Source: Coprococcus eutactus
GTDB lineage: Bacteria > Bacillota > Clostridia > Lachnospirales > Lachnospiraceae
DNA: 64,000 nt
NCBI RefSeq assembly: GCF_025149915.1
Contig: NZ_CP102278.1
Span: 558,001-622,000 of the forward strand
Reading direction: 5' to 3'
Positions 1 to 7,855 of this stretch are shown in pieces. The stretch's first letter is position 1, and each line of letters opens with the position of its first letter. The notes under the pieces are model-generated. The model did not search any database and was not told where the DNA came from. It saw only the letters and a list, made by a program, of their open reading frames with translations. The translations under genes and the position numbers were made by a program.

Positions 1-644
1 TGCTGCAGACAGTCATACAATACCTGTTCTTTTATATAGGTCTCGCACATACAAGCGGAGTCAAGGCGTCCATCATAGAGGCAGTAAATGTATTCGTTGC
101 CATCATAGTGTCAGGATTCATATTCCATCAGGAAAATGTCACTGCAAAGAAGATGCTTGGCTGTCTGGTTGGATTTGCGGGAGTTGTACTTATAAACATG
201 AATGGAATGAATTTCCATATGAGCTTGTCAGGTGAGGGTGCGATATTTCTGTCGACAGTGGCTTATGCATTTTCATCGGTGTTCCTGAAGCGATATTCGG
301 TAAAACACAATCCGGTTATGCTCAGTGGCTACCAGTTTATAGTTGGCGGAATTATTCTGTCGGCTGCCGGTTTTGCCATGGGAGGCAGACTCAGCACCGT
401 ATCCACAGGTGGAGTTTTGATGCTCATATATCTGGCTCTTGTATCGGCGGTGGCATATTCTCTGTGGGGAATGCTGCTCAAGTATAATCCTATATCAAGG
501 GTTGCAGTATTTGGATTTATGAATCCGGTGTTCGGCGTGATACTGTCGGCATGGCTGCTCCGCGAGGGCGCACAGGCGCTTGGTCCGATAAGTCTGGTGT
601 CGCTGGTGTTGGTGTGTGCAGGAATATACATAGTGAATAAGTAG
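1..644 (+). CDS. EamA/DMT-family transporter, 5' end outside window
   Basis: C-terminal roughly 213 residues of a drug/metabolite transporter superfamily (EamA) permease; the open frame runs in from the left edge (first full codon at position 3), so the start is missing. Alternating hydrophobic segments and the second EamA repeat are visible, including a segment reading ISRVAVFGFMNPVFGVILSA, typical of the ninth helix region of these ten-helix exporters. Substrate cannot be told from sequence. An internal GTG at 108 is not the start because coding sequence continues upstream of it. The stop codon is embedded in the first bases of the palindrome that follows. A second member of the family lies at 33127-34065. 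Confidence 0.9.
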   Translation, partial: LQTVIQYLFFYIGLAHTSGVKASIIEAVNVFVAIIVSGFIFHQENVTAKKMLGCLVGFAGVVLINMNGMNFHMSLSGEGAIFLSTVAYAFSSVFLKRYSVKHNPVMLSGYQFIVGGIILSAAGFAMGGRLSTVSTGGVLMLIYLALVSAVAYSLWGMLLKYNPISRVAVFGFMNPVFGVILSAWLLREGAQALGPISLVSLVLVCAGIYIVNK

Positions 645-731
645 GGACGTTCCTTTTGTACCGAGGAGTGTCCCCGTGTCATGATAACAATAGGACATAG
701 GGACACTCTTCGGTACAGAAGGAACGTCCCT
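643..731. repeat. long imperfect palindrome (MITE/REP-like)
   Basis: Two 32-base arms (643-674 and 700-731) match as an inverted repeat at 30 of 32 positions, and both mismatches are G-U compatible; the 25-base centre contains a further short GTC/GAC pairing. RNA from either strand would fold into a long hairpin. There is no T-run after it, so it is not a simple intrinsic terminator. The arm core GGAACGTCCC followed by a purine-rich Shine-Dalgarno runs straight into the start of the NUDIX gene. An eight-base remnant of the core (GAACGTCC) recurs at about 2341 before the PPC-domain gene. A dispersed non-autonomous repeat is the likeliest explanation. Confidence 0.7.
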
Positions 732-742
732 GGGAGGATAAT

Positions 743-1204
743 ATGAAGATGACAACACTTTGTTACATAGAGAAAGATGGAAGATACCTGATGCTCCACA
801 GGACAAAGAAGGAGAAGGACATTAATAAAGGCAAATGGATCGGTGTAGGTGGACATGCCGAGGAGGGTGAGAGTCCTGAGGACTGTCTTCTGAGGGAGAT
901 AAAGGAGGAGACGGGACTTACGCTTACATCGTACAGATTCAGAGGGCTGGTGACATTTATCAGCAATGAGTGTGAGAATGAGCTTATGTGCCTGTTCACC
1001 GCAGATGGATTTGATGGGGAAGTTCAGATATGCGATGAGGGGGACCTTCAGTGGATAGATAAAGAGATTGTGCCAACACTTCCGACGTGGAGTGGGGATG
1101 CGATATTCCTGAAATTGTTGCTCGAAGGGGAGAAGAGATTTTTCTCACTCAAGCTCGTATATGAGGGAAGTGAGCTGGTGGAGCACAGGCTGGAGTTTTA
1201 TTGA
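743..1204 (+). CDS. NUDIX hydrolase, MutT/8-oxo-dGTP diphosphatase type
   Basis: A 153-residue single-domain NUDIX protein. The Nudix box is complete: G37, E43, R51-E52, E55-E56 and G58 fit the Gx5Ex7REUxEExGU pattern, so it should bind Mg2+ and cleave a nucleoside diphosphate linkage. The start MKMTTLCYIEKDGRYLMLHR and the GKWIGVGGH segment just before the box are typical of the bacterial 8-oxo-dGTP/MTH1-like group that sanitises oxidised nucleotides in the cytosol. A good GGAGG lies eight bases before the ATG. It stands alone, preceded by the palindromic repeat. Substrate is inferred from subfamily resemblance; other NUDIX substrates are possible. Confidence 0.88.
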   Translation: MKMTTLCYIEKDGRYLMLHRTKKEKDINKGKWIGVGGHAEEGESPEDCLLREIKEETGLTLTSYRFRGLVTFISNECENELMCLFTADGFDGEVQICDEGDLQWIDKEIVPTLPTWSGDAIFLKLLLEGEKRFFSLKLVYEGSELVEHRLEFY

Positions 1205-1491
1205 TATTGAAGATGTGATATGGTGAAGGGGAATATAATCACGGAAAACAGAGCTGGGATTTATTATTACTTGCATGGGATGGAAATGGTGCAGTGGACA
1301 ATTCGGTCACGGATTTCTACAGAGAACATAAAGAGGGTATAGACACGACCATAAGAACTGTACAAAAGGGAAGGAATATTTCTGGCAGTTGGAATATTAG
1401 TGATAGTAAAAGAAATAAAAGATTTGCTTGGAAAGTGATCCGGACAAACACAGGGGATACATTGAGCGCGTTTAGAGGAAAGGGGTATAGG

Positions 1492-2340
1492 ATGTTTCAA
1501 AGAAACAATCGTGGAAATATAAGCAGTAAGGTTTCGGCTATAATAATTATGGTCATTGGTATTGGAATAATGATAGTTGGAATATTGATGGCAGCAGACA
1601 GAATGCGGAAGGATGATTACTACGGTTTCGCAACAGGAAAGGTAGTGGGATCGTCATATTATGAAAACAGCGATGACGAGAGGATGTACTCGGCTATTTA
1701 TGCGTATTCCGTGGGCGATACGGAATATGAATTAGAGGATGATGATGCATCAAAGGTTCCACCGCAAATTGGAAAAAAGGTGGAGATCAGATATGATCCA
1801 GAGGAGCCAGCTGATGCATATGTGGGCGGAAAGCCATTGCCGGGCCGCATATTGATGAGCATAGGAATTACGATGATCATGTTATCAATACTTGCCTTTG
1901 TGAAAATGCGTAAGGGTCAAATCTCTGATGAGAGAAAGCTTGTGATCGAATTGCTGACGGGGATTATAATGCTTGTGGTTTGCATAGGAACTATTATATT
2001 ACTCCAGGACGGCGGGGAAGGTATCGGCTTATCTGAAATAAGCATAGTTGTATGTGGAATTGTGGGAATTATTGTAATTATCTCAAGTATTAAGTATTAC
2101 ATAGATGTGAAGATGGGCAGGACCCCATCTAGATCTATACTCTCTCATTTAGGATTAGACGCGGCTTCTCTGATATTGGATGATGAATCAGAGGGGGAAG
2201 AGTATAATATACCGAAATACCTCATGCCGGAATCTGAACAAGCGGAAACGGTAGGGGAAAAATCGCAGAAACAGGAGTATGAAAAATATGATCATCTGCA
2301 GGGAGATGGAACCCAGAACCCATATAGTGGGAAGATTTAG
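1492..2340 (+). CDS. DUF3592-like membrane protein
   Basis: A 282-residue protein with an N-terminal membrane helix, a soluble region of about 75 residues resembling DUF3592 (ending in the characteristic KKVEIRYDPEEP stretch), then two further helix-rich segments and a hydrophilic acidic tail. The frame is open back to an ATG at 1294, but the purine-rich AAAGGGG just before the ATG at 1492 and the abrupt change to a normal membrane N-terminus favour 1492. Sequence 1294-1491 reads as low-quality protein and may be a remnant, since one other frame there gives a short hydrophobic peptide. No function can be assigned. Confidence 0.7.
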   Translation: MFQRNNRGNISSKVSAIIIMVIGIGIMIVGILMAADRMRKDDYYGFATGKVVGSSYYENSDDERMYSAIYAYSVGDTEYELEDDDASKVPPQIGKKVEIRYDPEEPADAYVGGKPLPGRILMSIGITMIMLSILAFVKMRKGQISDERKLVIELLTGIIMLVVCIGTIILLQDGGEGIGLSEISIVVCGIVGIIVIISSIKYYIDVKMGRTPSRSILSHLGLDAASLILDDESEGEEYNIPKYLMPESEQAETVGEKSQKQEYEKYDHLQGDGTQNPYSGKI

Positions 2341-2366
2341 GAACGTCCATAGAAGGAGAAAACAAA

Positions 2367-2789
2367 ATGGAATATAAAAGATTTGACAACACAATAATTG
2401 CAAGGATTGACAAAGGTGAGGAGATATTGGAGCAACTGAAGGTAATTGCTATTAATGAGAATATAAAGCTTGCCAGTATCAATGCTCTTGGAGCTATCGA
2501 TGATTTTACAGTCGGAGTATATAAGATAGATGAAAAGAAATATTACTCCAACAGCTTTAAAGGATATTATGAAATCACATCGCTTACAGGAACAATCAGT
2601 ACAATGGACGGAGAATATTATGCACATCTCCATATGAGCGCCGGAAATGAGAAGGGTGAAGTGTTTGGCGGACATCTGAACAGAGCTGTTGTCAGCGCAG
2701 TCTGTGAGATGGTAATTTCAGTAATTGATGGAAAAGTTGACAGAATTTATGATGAAGGAACAGGACTTAATATATTTAAGTTTGATTGA
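2367..2789 (+). CDS. PPC (DUF296) domain protein
   Basis: A 140-residue protein that is entirely one PPC/DUF296 domain (plants and prokaryotes conserved). Visible family features are the histidine motif YAHLHMS around residue 90 and the FGGHL motif some 15 residues later, which supply the metal-binding histidines. Bacterial stand-alone PPC proteins form trimers; many are called DNA-binding because the domain is fused to AT-hooks in plants, but no DNA-binding element is visible here, so the true role is unknown. Good AGAAGGAG site before the ATG. Spacing to the next gene is 44 bases, so co-transcription with it is possible. Confidence 0.85.
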   Translation: MEYKRFDNTIIARIDKGEEILEQLKVIAINENIKLASINALGAIDDFTVGVYKIDEKKYYSNSFKGYYEITSLTGTISTMDGEYYAHLHMSAGNEKGEVFGGHLNRAVVSAVCEMVISVIDGKVDRIYDEGTGLNIFKFD

Positions 2790-2833
2790 GTGCGTTGAAT
2801 ATATAAGATAAATCGGAATTTGTGAGGGTAATT

Positions 2834-3490
2834 ATGATAAATTTTTTGAATGATATAAGGAATGCAGAAAATCCAATATCCAATAATAGAAAACTTATAA
2901 ATACCATAGCGATATTGTTTCTCGGAATAGCTTTGGGAACTTTCTCAAAATATCTGGATTTTCGTCAAACTGAACTTCCAGGTGTGCTTATGGCAATAAA
3001 TGGAGTCTTAGATATTGGTAATTTTCTTGGGCGTTTTGCAATCTGGATATTGATTGCACTGTGTATTTCTATTTATAGCAATTCTGCAATAAGAGCAAGC
3101 ATCAATGTTTTTGTATTCTTTGTTGGTATGGTTGCAAGCTACTATTTGTATTCAAACTATATTGCAGGATTTTTCCCAAGAAGTTATGCGATGATTTGGT
3201 TTGGATTTACAGCTGTTTCTCCATTATTGGCTTTTGTCTGTTGGTATGCAAAGGGGAAAAGCAAACTGGCATTTATACTATCAGCGCTGATTTTGGCAGT
3301 ATTGTTCAATATGTGCTTTGTATATGGATGCTGGTATTTTAATGCAAAATCTGTTTTGGAAGTGATAGTCTTTATTATTGGACTTATTGTTTTGAGGAGA
3401 GACACATTGAGGAGTTCTGCGCTAATGGGAACGATTAGTATAGTTCTTGCAGTTTTACTTGATATGGTTATTCCATTTCATTTTGGATAA
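2834..3490 (+). CDS. multi-pass membrane protein of unknown function
   Basis: A 218-residue, very hydrophobic protein with about six to seven predicted membrane segments and a short positively charged N-terminus. I chose the ATG at 2834 because the frame's earlier GTG at 2822 lies inside the GTGAGGG ribosome binding site. I do not recognise the family with certainty. It resembles small uncharacterised integral membrane proteins common in Lachnospiraceae. It is encoded just upstream of the recombinase block, and its AT content is higher than that of the metabolic genes elsewhere in the window. Confidence 0.7.
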   Translation: MINFLNDIRNAENPISNNRKLINTIAILFLGIALGTFSKYLDFRQTELPGVLMAINGVLDIGNFLGRFAIWILIALCISIYSNSAIRASINVFVFFVGMVASYYLYSNYIAGFFPRSYAMIWFGFTAVSPLLAFVCWYAKGKSKLAFILSALILAVLFNMCFVYGCWYFNAKSVLEVIVFIIGLIVLRRDTLRSSALMGTISIVLAVLLDMVIPFHFG

Positions 3491-3539
3491 ACAACTTCCA
3501 GTAATACGCTCTGTTGATGTGCTGATTTTTCTACGATAT

Positions 3540-3557
3540 ACTCCTTCAAAAAGGAGT
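3540..3557 (+). promoter_or_regulatory. hairpin covering the recombinase ribosome binding site
   Basis: ACTCCTT at 3540-3546 is complementary to AAGGAGT at 3551-3557 with a four-base loop. The right arm contains the only Shine-Dalgarno of the recombinase gene (ATG nine bases further on at 3566), so a folded leader would hide the site and lower translation. Confidence 0.5.
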
Positions 3558-3565
3558 GTGCTCTT

Positions 3566-4537
3566 ATGGGTAGAGAAATTTATGACATCATCAATGACAT
3601 GGCAGAAGTATTAAATGCATCGCAGATGCAGAAACTACAAGAGGTGTTGGTAAAACGGTTATCTGAAAATACTGTATCTGATTATTTGCAGACAACGAAT
3701 ATGGACTTTCTAGATATGTTTTTAACTGCAAAGCATTTAGAAGGGTGTTCTGACAAAACAATACGCTATTATAGGTGTAATATTGAAAAGATGTTGGATA
3801 CAATAAATATTCCGGTCATAAAGATAACGACCGAGATGCTACGAAAATATCTTGTAGAGTATCAAACGACAAATAATTGTGGAAAGGTAACTATTGATAA
3901 TATTCGTAGAAGTCTTTCCACATTTTTTTCGTGGCTAGAGGAAGAGGATTATATTATAAAAAGCCCAATGAAAAGAATTCATAAGGTAAAGACTGCCGTT
4001 ATTGTAAAAGATACCATTCCGGATGAGAAAATAGAAATTCTTAGAGATAATTGTAATAATCTGCGTGATAGGGCAATGATTGATTTCCTGCTTTCAACAG
4101 GAATTAGAGTAGGCGAATTGGTAAGGCTGAACATTGATGATATAGATTTCTCTGAGCGGGAATGCGTGGTTTATGGCAAAGGAGACAAAGAGAGGAAAGC
4201 ATATTTTGATGCTAAGACCAAAATTCATTTGTTGAATTATATTGAATCAAGGACAGATAATAATATAGCGTTATTTGTGTCGTTAAACAAACCACACAGT
4301 AGACTTACTGAAAGCGGTGTGGAGTTACGATTACGAGAAATGGGGAAGAAGTTAGGTGTAGAAAAGGTACACCCACATAAGTTCAGAAGGACTATGGCCA
4401 CCAGAGCAATTGAGAAAGGTATGCCGATTGAACAGGTACAGAAAATTCTGGGACATGAGCAAATAGATACAACGCTCAGATATGCAATGGTTAATCAAAA
4501 CAATGTGAAGCTATCGCATCGAAAATATATTTCATAG
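3566..4537 (+). CDS. tyrosine recombinase/integrase (XerC/D-like)
   Basis: A 323-residue phage-integrase family recombinase with an N-terminal extension of about 40 residues, a SAM-like core-binding domain (about 44-130) and a C-terminal catalytic domain. The catalytic residues are all present: R181 in STGIRVGEL, K205 in YGKGDKER, H271 and R274 in HPHKFRRT, H297 in LGHEQ, and nucleophile Y306. It should therefore be active in strand exchange. There is no excisionase, relaxase or phage gene beside it, and no obvious att repeat was found. It may be a small-element integrase or a resolvase-type orphan. A toxin-antitoxin pair follows 54 bases later, suggesting an acquired block. Confidence 0.93.
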   Translation: MGREIYDIINDMAEVLNASQMQKLQEVLVKRLSENTVSDYLQTTNMDFLDMFLTAKHLEGCSDKTIRYYRCNIEKMLDTINIPVIKITTEMLRKYLVEYQTTNNCGKVTIDNIRRSLSTFFSWLEEEDYIIKSPMKRIHKVKTAVIVKDTIPDEKIEILRDNCNNLRDRAMIDFLLSTGIRVGELVRLNIDDIDFSERECVVYGKGDKERKAYFDAKTKIHLLNYIESRTDNNIALFVSLNKPHSRLTESGVELRLREMGKKLGVEKVHPHKFRRTMATRAIEKGMPIEQVQKILGHEQIDTTLRYAMVNQNNVKLSHRKYIS

Positions 4538-4543
4538 ATTGAT

Positions 4544-4566
4544 TTGTAACGCAAAAGACGTTACAA
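4544..4566. promoter_or_regulatory. dyad upstream of relB-like gene, candidate operator
   Basis: TTGTAACG and CGTTACAA form a perfect 8-bp inverted repeat separated by seven bases, 25 bases before the antitoxin ATG. Type II antitoxins of the RelB/DinJ family usually autoregulate through such palindromes. It could instead act as a weak terminator for the recombinase, but no T-run follows. Confidence 0.45.
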
Positions 4567-4591
4567 TAAAAGAAAGATGGAGGTGTATTCT

Positions 4592-4894
4592 ATGGGAAAA
4601 ACAGCAACATTAAATATAAGAGTAAATCCAGATGTAAAAGAAAATGCAGAAAGAGTATTGGCACAATTAGGGATACCAATGGCTACTGCTATAGATATGT
4701 ATTTAAAACAAATATCATTAGTAGGAGGAATTCCCTTTTCTATTGTATTACCAAAAGCAGCTAATTCAGTGAATGCAGATATGATGTCTGTTACACAGAT
4801 TCATCAAAAGTTAGAAAAAGGATATGCCGATATAGAGAAAGGAAATGTTGAGGATGCAGCTAGTGCGTTTGTGGCATTTAGAGAGAGGCATTAA
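4592..4894 (+). CDS. RelB/DinJ-family antitoxin
   Basis: A 100-residue antitoxin. The N-terminus MGKTATLNIRVNPDVKENAE is the ribbon-helix-helix DNA-binding region, and AMATAIDMYLKQISLVGGIPF-like sequence (here GIPMATAIDMYLKQISLVGG) is the hallmark of the RelB/DinJ group. The earlier in-frame ATG at 4577 precedes the GGAGGTG ribosome site, so 4592 is the start. The C-terminal part would wrap and neutralise the toxin encoded next; the stop and the toxin ATG overlap by one base (TAATG), meaning translational coupling. Expected to bind the dyad just upstream and repress the pair. Confidence 0.9.
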   Translation: MGKTATLNIRVNPDVKENAERVLAQLGIPMATAIDMYLKQISLVGGIPFSIVLPKAANSVNADMMSVTQIHQKLEKGYADIEKGNVEDAASAFVAFRERH

Positions 4895-5214
4895 TGAAGC
4901 AATATAAGGTAGAGATTACAAAAGAAGCTTTGCAGGATATGGAAGATATATACAATTATATTGCTATAGATTTGCTTGCTCCGGATAATGCAATGGGGCA
5001 ATATAATCTCATTGCTGATGAAATACTTACATTAGACACTTTCCCAGAACGATTTAGGATTATGGATTCTGAGCCGGAAAAGAGAATGGAGTTGCGTAGA
5101 ATGCTCGTCGATAATTATTCAGTGTTTTACATAATCCGTGACGAAAGGGTAATTGTAACGGATGTGTTATACACGGCATCTGATATAGAAGCACGTTTGA
5201 GAGGCGAGCTATAA
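4894..5214 (+). CDS. RelE/ParE-family toxin
   Basis: A 106-residue protein with the RelE/ParE fold pattern: MKQYKVEITKEALQDMEDIY at the N-terminus (strand then paired helices), a central LRRMLVDNYSVFYIIRDERV beta stretch and a C-terminal YTASD-like end. Members either cleave mRNA on the ribosome (RelE/YafQ) or inhibit gyrase (ParE); the helix-rich N-terminus and YNYIAxDLLAPDNA segment resemble the ParE/RelE_StbE subgroup, and I cannot decide between the activities. It is coupled to the antitoxin gene by a one-base overlap. Confidence 0.9.
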   Translation: MKQYKVEITKEALQDMEDIYNYIAIDLLAPDNAMGQYNLIADEILTLDTFPERFRIMDSEPEKRMELRRMLVDNYSVFYIIRDERVIVTDVLYTASDIEARLRGEL

Positions 5215-5280
5215 AAGCACGCGTTTATTTGAATTTGTCGACTTGTTAATTTCCAATTTTTAGTGATAGGGAGATACACA

Positions 5281-5865
5281 ATGAATGGTTTGATTATAAA
5301 GGTACTCAGCATAAGTATTGCGGTAGTAACCGTAGTATACTTGATTATTTATAAAGGAAATACCATGATTACAAAGATATTTAGCGTGTGTATTATAGCA
5401 GCAATGGTAATATACTGGATTGTTTATGAAAGAAATACAAGAAAGCGAAAAAAACAGGAATTACAGCGTGATGACTATTTATTTGCGAAAGAAAACGATT
5501 TGCCGTTACAGATAAATTGGAATGAGATAAATGACTTTTTGTCAGATTCCGGATATGGTGTAAATATGCCGATGGAGAATTGGTTTATGATGGATTGGGC
5601 GAGACAGCCCTGTGTGGAGAATGGTATAAAAGAAGGAAAGTTTTCTATGAAAGGGTTTCGAGTGTTACAAGCTTTAAGTAACGATATGAAACACATTTTT
5701 TATGATGTGAGGTTTAATTATGACCGTGGTCCGGATATAGAAGATAAAAATAGGAAGTACGAAGCCGTAAAAAAGGTGTTGGATACAAAATACGCCGGTT
5801 TGTCAGAAGAGGTACGGAAGAATATATATGACCAATTTGTTAAGATATATGAAAGAAAAATCTAA
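5281..5865 (+). CDS. hypothetical protein with two N-terminal membrane helices
   Basis: A 194-residue protein from the ATG at 5281, which follows TAGGGAGA; the in-frame upstream codon at 5263 has no such site. Residues about 5-25 and 32-49 are membrane helices, followed by a charged linker rich in Arg/Lys and a soluble domain of about 140 residues with aromatic segments such as ENWFMMDWARQPC. I do not recognise the family. It is AT-rich like the adjoining toxin-antitoxin genes and is probably part of the same acquired block. Confidence 0.6.
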   Translation: MNGLIIKVLSISIAVVTVVYLIIYKGNTMITKIFSVCIIAAMVIYWIVYERNTRKRKKQELQRDDYLFAKENDLPLQINWNEINDFLSDSGYGVNMPMENWFMMDWARQPCVENGIKEGKFSMKGFRVLQALSNDMKHIFYDVRFNYDRGPDIEDKNRKYEAVKKVLDTKYAGLSEEVRKNIYDQFVKIYERKI

Positions 5866-5977
5866 TTATAATACAAAGGAGGAAGCTGTTGAGTTTTTAA
5901 TGAATGAAACTAATCTTACATATGAAGAATGTTCTAAAGCCAACGATTTCCATATTAGGCTAAATAAGAAAAATTAA
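5849..5977 (+). CDS. small ORF, 42 aa, hypothetical
   Basis: An ATG at 5849 opens a 42-codon frame overlapping the end of the previous gene by 17 bases and stopping at 5975-5977. The product is hydrophilic and helical (MKEKSNYNTKEEAVEFLMNE, continuing to a KKN end). No strong ribosome site precedes it, so expression would rely on coupling to the upstream gene. It is followed by the terminator at 6037. No recognised homology. Confidence 0.4.
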   Translation: MKEKSNYNTKEEAVEFLMNETNLTYEECSKANDFHIRLNKKN

Positions 5978-6036
5978 TATACAATTCCAGTTTGTAGGGA
6001 ACAACAGCTAAGACAATTTTATAATAAAACAGCGTC

Positions 6037-6073
6037 AGAGCATTTATGTGTAAAAGCATGAATGCTCTTTTTT
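6037..6073 (+). terminator. intrinsic terminator
   Basis: AGAGCATT (6037-6044) pairs with AATGCTCT (6061-6068) and is followed by a run of six T. It would end the transcript of the small genes at 5281-5977. Confidence 0.7.
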
Positions 6074-6330
6074 GTCCTTTCATGGACAAAGAACAAGAAA
6101 GCAGCTTTTGGACAAATTGTCCAGAAGTTCAAATAAAAAAGAAGGAGGATACCTGATGTATAGCAAAAATGGTATTCCGTGGGTAAGACCACCCACACAG
6201 GACAGGAAGCATAGAGAAAATAATATCGGGAGGACAGAACAATGGTCGATGAATTGACGCAGGAGTCGTTCCAGACAGGAAAGGCGATTGTGACTGTCAG
6301 CATAGATCTGATTACTGCATGAAAAATAAA
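6074..6330 (+). other. stretch with only very short frames, probable remnants
   Basis: Between the terminator and the phospholipase operon no normal-length gene is present. Three short frames with plausible ribosome sites follow one another: ATG 6081 (24 codons), ATG 6156 after AAGGAGG (33 codons, MYSKNGIPWVRPPTQDRK at its start) and ATG 6242 after GGGAGG (26 codons). The good ribosome sites suggest decayed or truncated genes, perhaps of a mobile element, but I do not recognise any of them. Confidence 0.35.
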
Positions 6331-6335
6331 TTTTG

Positions 6336-6351
6336 TTGAGGTTAAATTGAG
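6336..6351 (+). promoter_or_regulatory. direct repeat, candidate OmpR-type box
   Basis: TTGAG occurs at 6336 and again at 6347, exactly 11 bp apart, upstream of the operon that itself encodes an OmpR-type regulator. Such one-turn direct repeats are the usual binding site for this regulator class. A TTGACT element at 6353 may be the -35 box. Autoregulation is inferred. Confidence 0.35.
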
Positions 6352-6403
6352 ATTGACTTTGTATTGTATAAGTATGAAATAAAAAGGAATCAGGTGATGT
6401 ACA

Positions 6404-7837
6404 ATGATAAAGCATAAAATATGTAAAATCCTTCTTGTTATACTGGCAATTTTTTTATGTGCGGCTTTTTATGAATTGCTCGGAATCTGCGTTGCATATA
6501 AAAAGCAGCCGGAAGTGTCCAATACAACCAAAAAAGAAACAAAAAATGGGTCATGGAACGAATGCAGTGAAAATACAGAACGGGCAGTAATCATAGAAAA
6601 GAATCCAGAAGCGCTTTTACAAAGAGTGCGTTTGATCAAGAATGCAAAAAAGGAAATTATTCTTTCTACTTTTGCATTTCAATCCGATGAAAGTGGAAAA
6701 GTGATTTTAGGAGCACTGCATGATGCGGCAGACAGAGGTGTACATATTCGTCTGTTAGTAGATGGAATGGAGAGCTGGATTGATATGGAAGGAAATCCGT
6801 ATTTCTATGGATTATCTTCCCATGAGAATGTTGAAATTAAACTGTATAATAAGGCCAATCCGTTGAAACCGTGGAAAATGATGGGTAGAATGCATGATAA
6901 ATATTTGATTGCAGATGGAAAGCGATATATTCTTGGGGGAAGAAATACACACAATTATTTCCTGGGTGATTTTCCGGGACATAAGAACTATGACAGAGAC
7001 GTGTTAGTGGTTTGCGATGAACCTGAGAAAGAAAATTCAGTTAACCAGTTGTCAGAGTATTTTGAAACTATATGGAATCAGGAAGACAGTGGTTATTTTC
7101 ATAACAATAAAAAACTGGCAAATAGAAAATCTGTAAAGAACGCAGTTTTAGAGCTGCAGAACAGCTATCAGAAATATTTTGAGGAGAATAAGGAAAGAAT
7201 CTGCGAGACCGATTATACGGACGAAACTTTTGAGACAGAAAAGATTACATTAGTGTCAAATCCTATTCACACAGGTTCCAAAGAACCAGTAGTGTGGTAT
7301 CAGTTGGGAGAATTGATGAAAAATGCAAAAAATCGTGTGAAGATCCACACGCCATATATTATCTGTAATGATATGATGTATAATACATGGGAGGAGATTG
7401 CAGAGAACGTTTCAGATTTTTCTATCATGACAAATTCAGTTGCGAATAATAGGAATCCATTTGGGTCTGCCGATTATGCGAAAAACAGAAATAGAATCTT
7501 AAGTACAGGAATTAATATCTGGGAATATGAAGGCGGTTATTCATACCACGGAAAAAGTATTCTGATTGACGATGATCTGTCTGTAATAGGTTCATTTAAT
7601 ATGGACATGAGAAGTGCATATCTGGATACGGAACTGATGCTTGTAATACGCAGTAAAGATATTAATAAACAGTTGGAAGAGGGCATGATGGAATATGAAA
7701 GAGTGTCCCGACAGGTATTGGAAGATGGAACCTATCGTGATCCGTATCATGTAGAGCCAATTGAATTGACAAAGAAGCGTCAGAGAAACGTACTTTTGGT
7801 ACAGCATCTGCTTGGATGGGCAAGATATCTGTTCTGA
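6404..7837 (+). CDS. phospholipase D-family protein, cardiolipin-synthase-like
   Basis: A 477-residue PLD-superfamily protein with an N-terminal membrane anchor (about residues 8-30) and two HKD catalytic motifs: H164-K166-D171 in MHDKYLIAD and H381-K383-D388 in YHGKSILIDD, each followed by the family's GGRN or GSFNMD signature. Two intact HKD motifs imply phosphatidyl transfer or hydrolysis through a phospho-histidine intermediate at the outer membrane face. Its arrangement resembles the YmdC/ClsC-like branch rather than classical ClsA, which has two helices. It begins a tight operon with a response regulator, kinase and FUSC-like protein, pointing to an envelope-stress role. Confidence 0.87.
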   Translation: MIKHKICKILLVILAIFLCAAFYELLGICVAYKKQPEVSNTTKKETKNGSWNECSENTERAVIIEKNPEALLQRVRLIKNAKKEIILSTFAFQSDESGKVILGALHDAADRGVHIRLLVDGMESWIDMEGNPYFYGLSSHENVEIKLYNKANPLKPWKMMGRMHDKYLIADGKRYILGGRNTHNYFLGDFPGHKNYDRDVLVVCDEPEKENSVNQLSEYFETIWNQEDSGYFHNNKKLANRKSVKNAVLELQNSYQKYFEENKERICETDYTDETFETEKITLVSNPIHTGSKEPVVWYQLGELMKNAKNRVKIHTPYIICNDMMYNTWEEIAENVSDFSIMTNSVANNRNPFGSADYAKNRNRILSTGINIWEYEGGYSYHGKSILIDDDLSVIGSFNMDMRSAYLDTELMLVIRSKDINKQLEEGMMEYERVSRQVLEDGTYRDPYHVEPIELTKKRQRNVLLVQHLLGWARYLF

Positions 7838-7855
7838 TAAAGGAGGAAGAAGATC

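Noticed and set aside
1294..1491. N-terminal extension of the DUF3592-like protein
   Set aside because: The extension lacks membrane or domain character and the ribosome site supports the start at 1492; at most it is a remnant.
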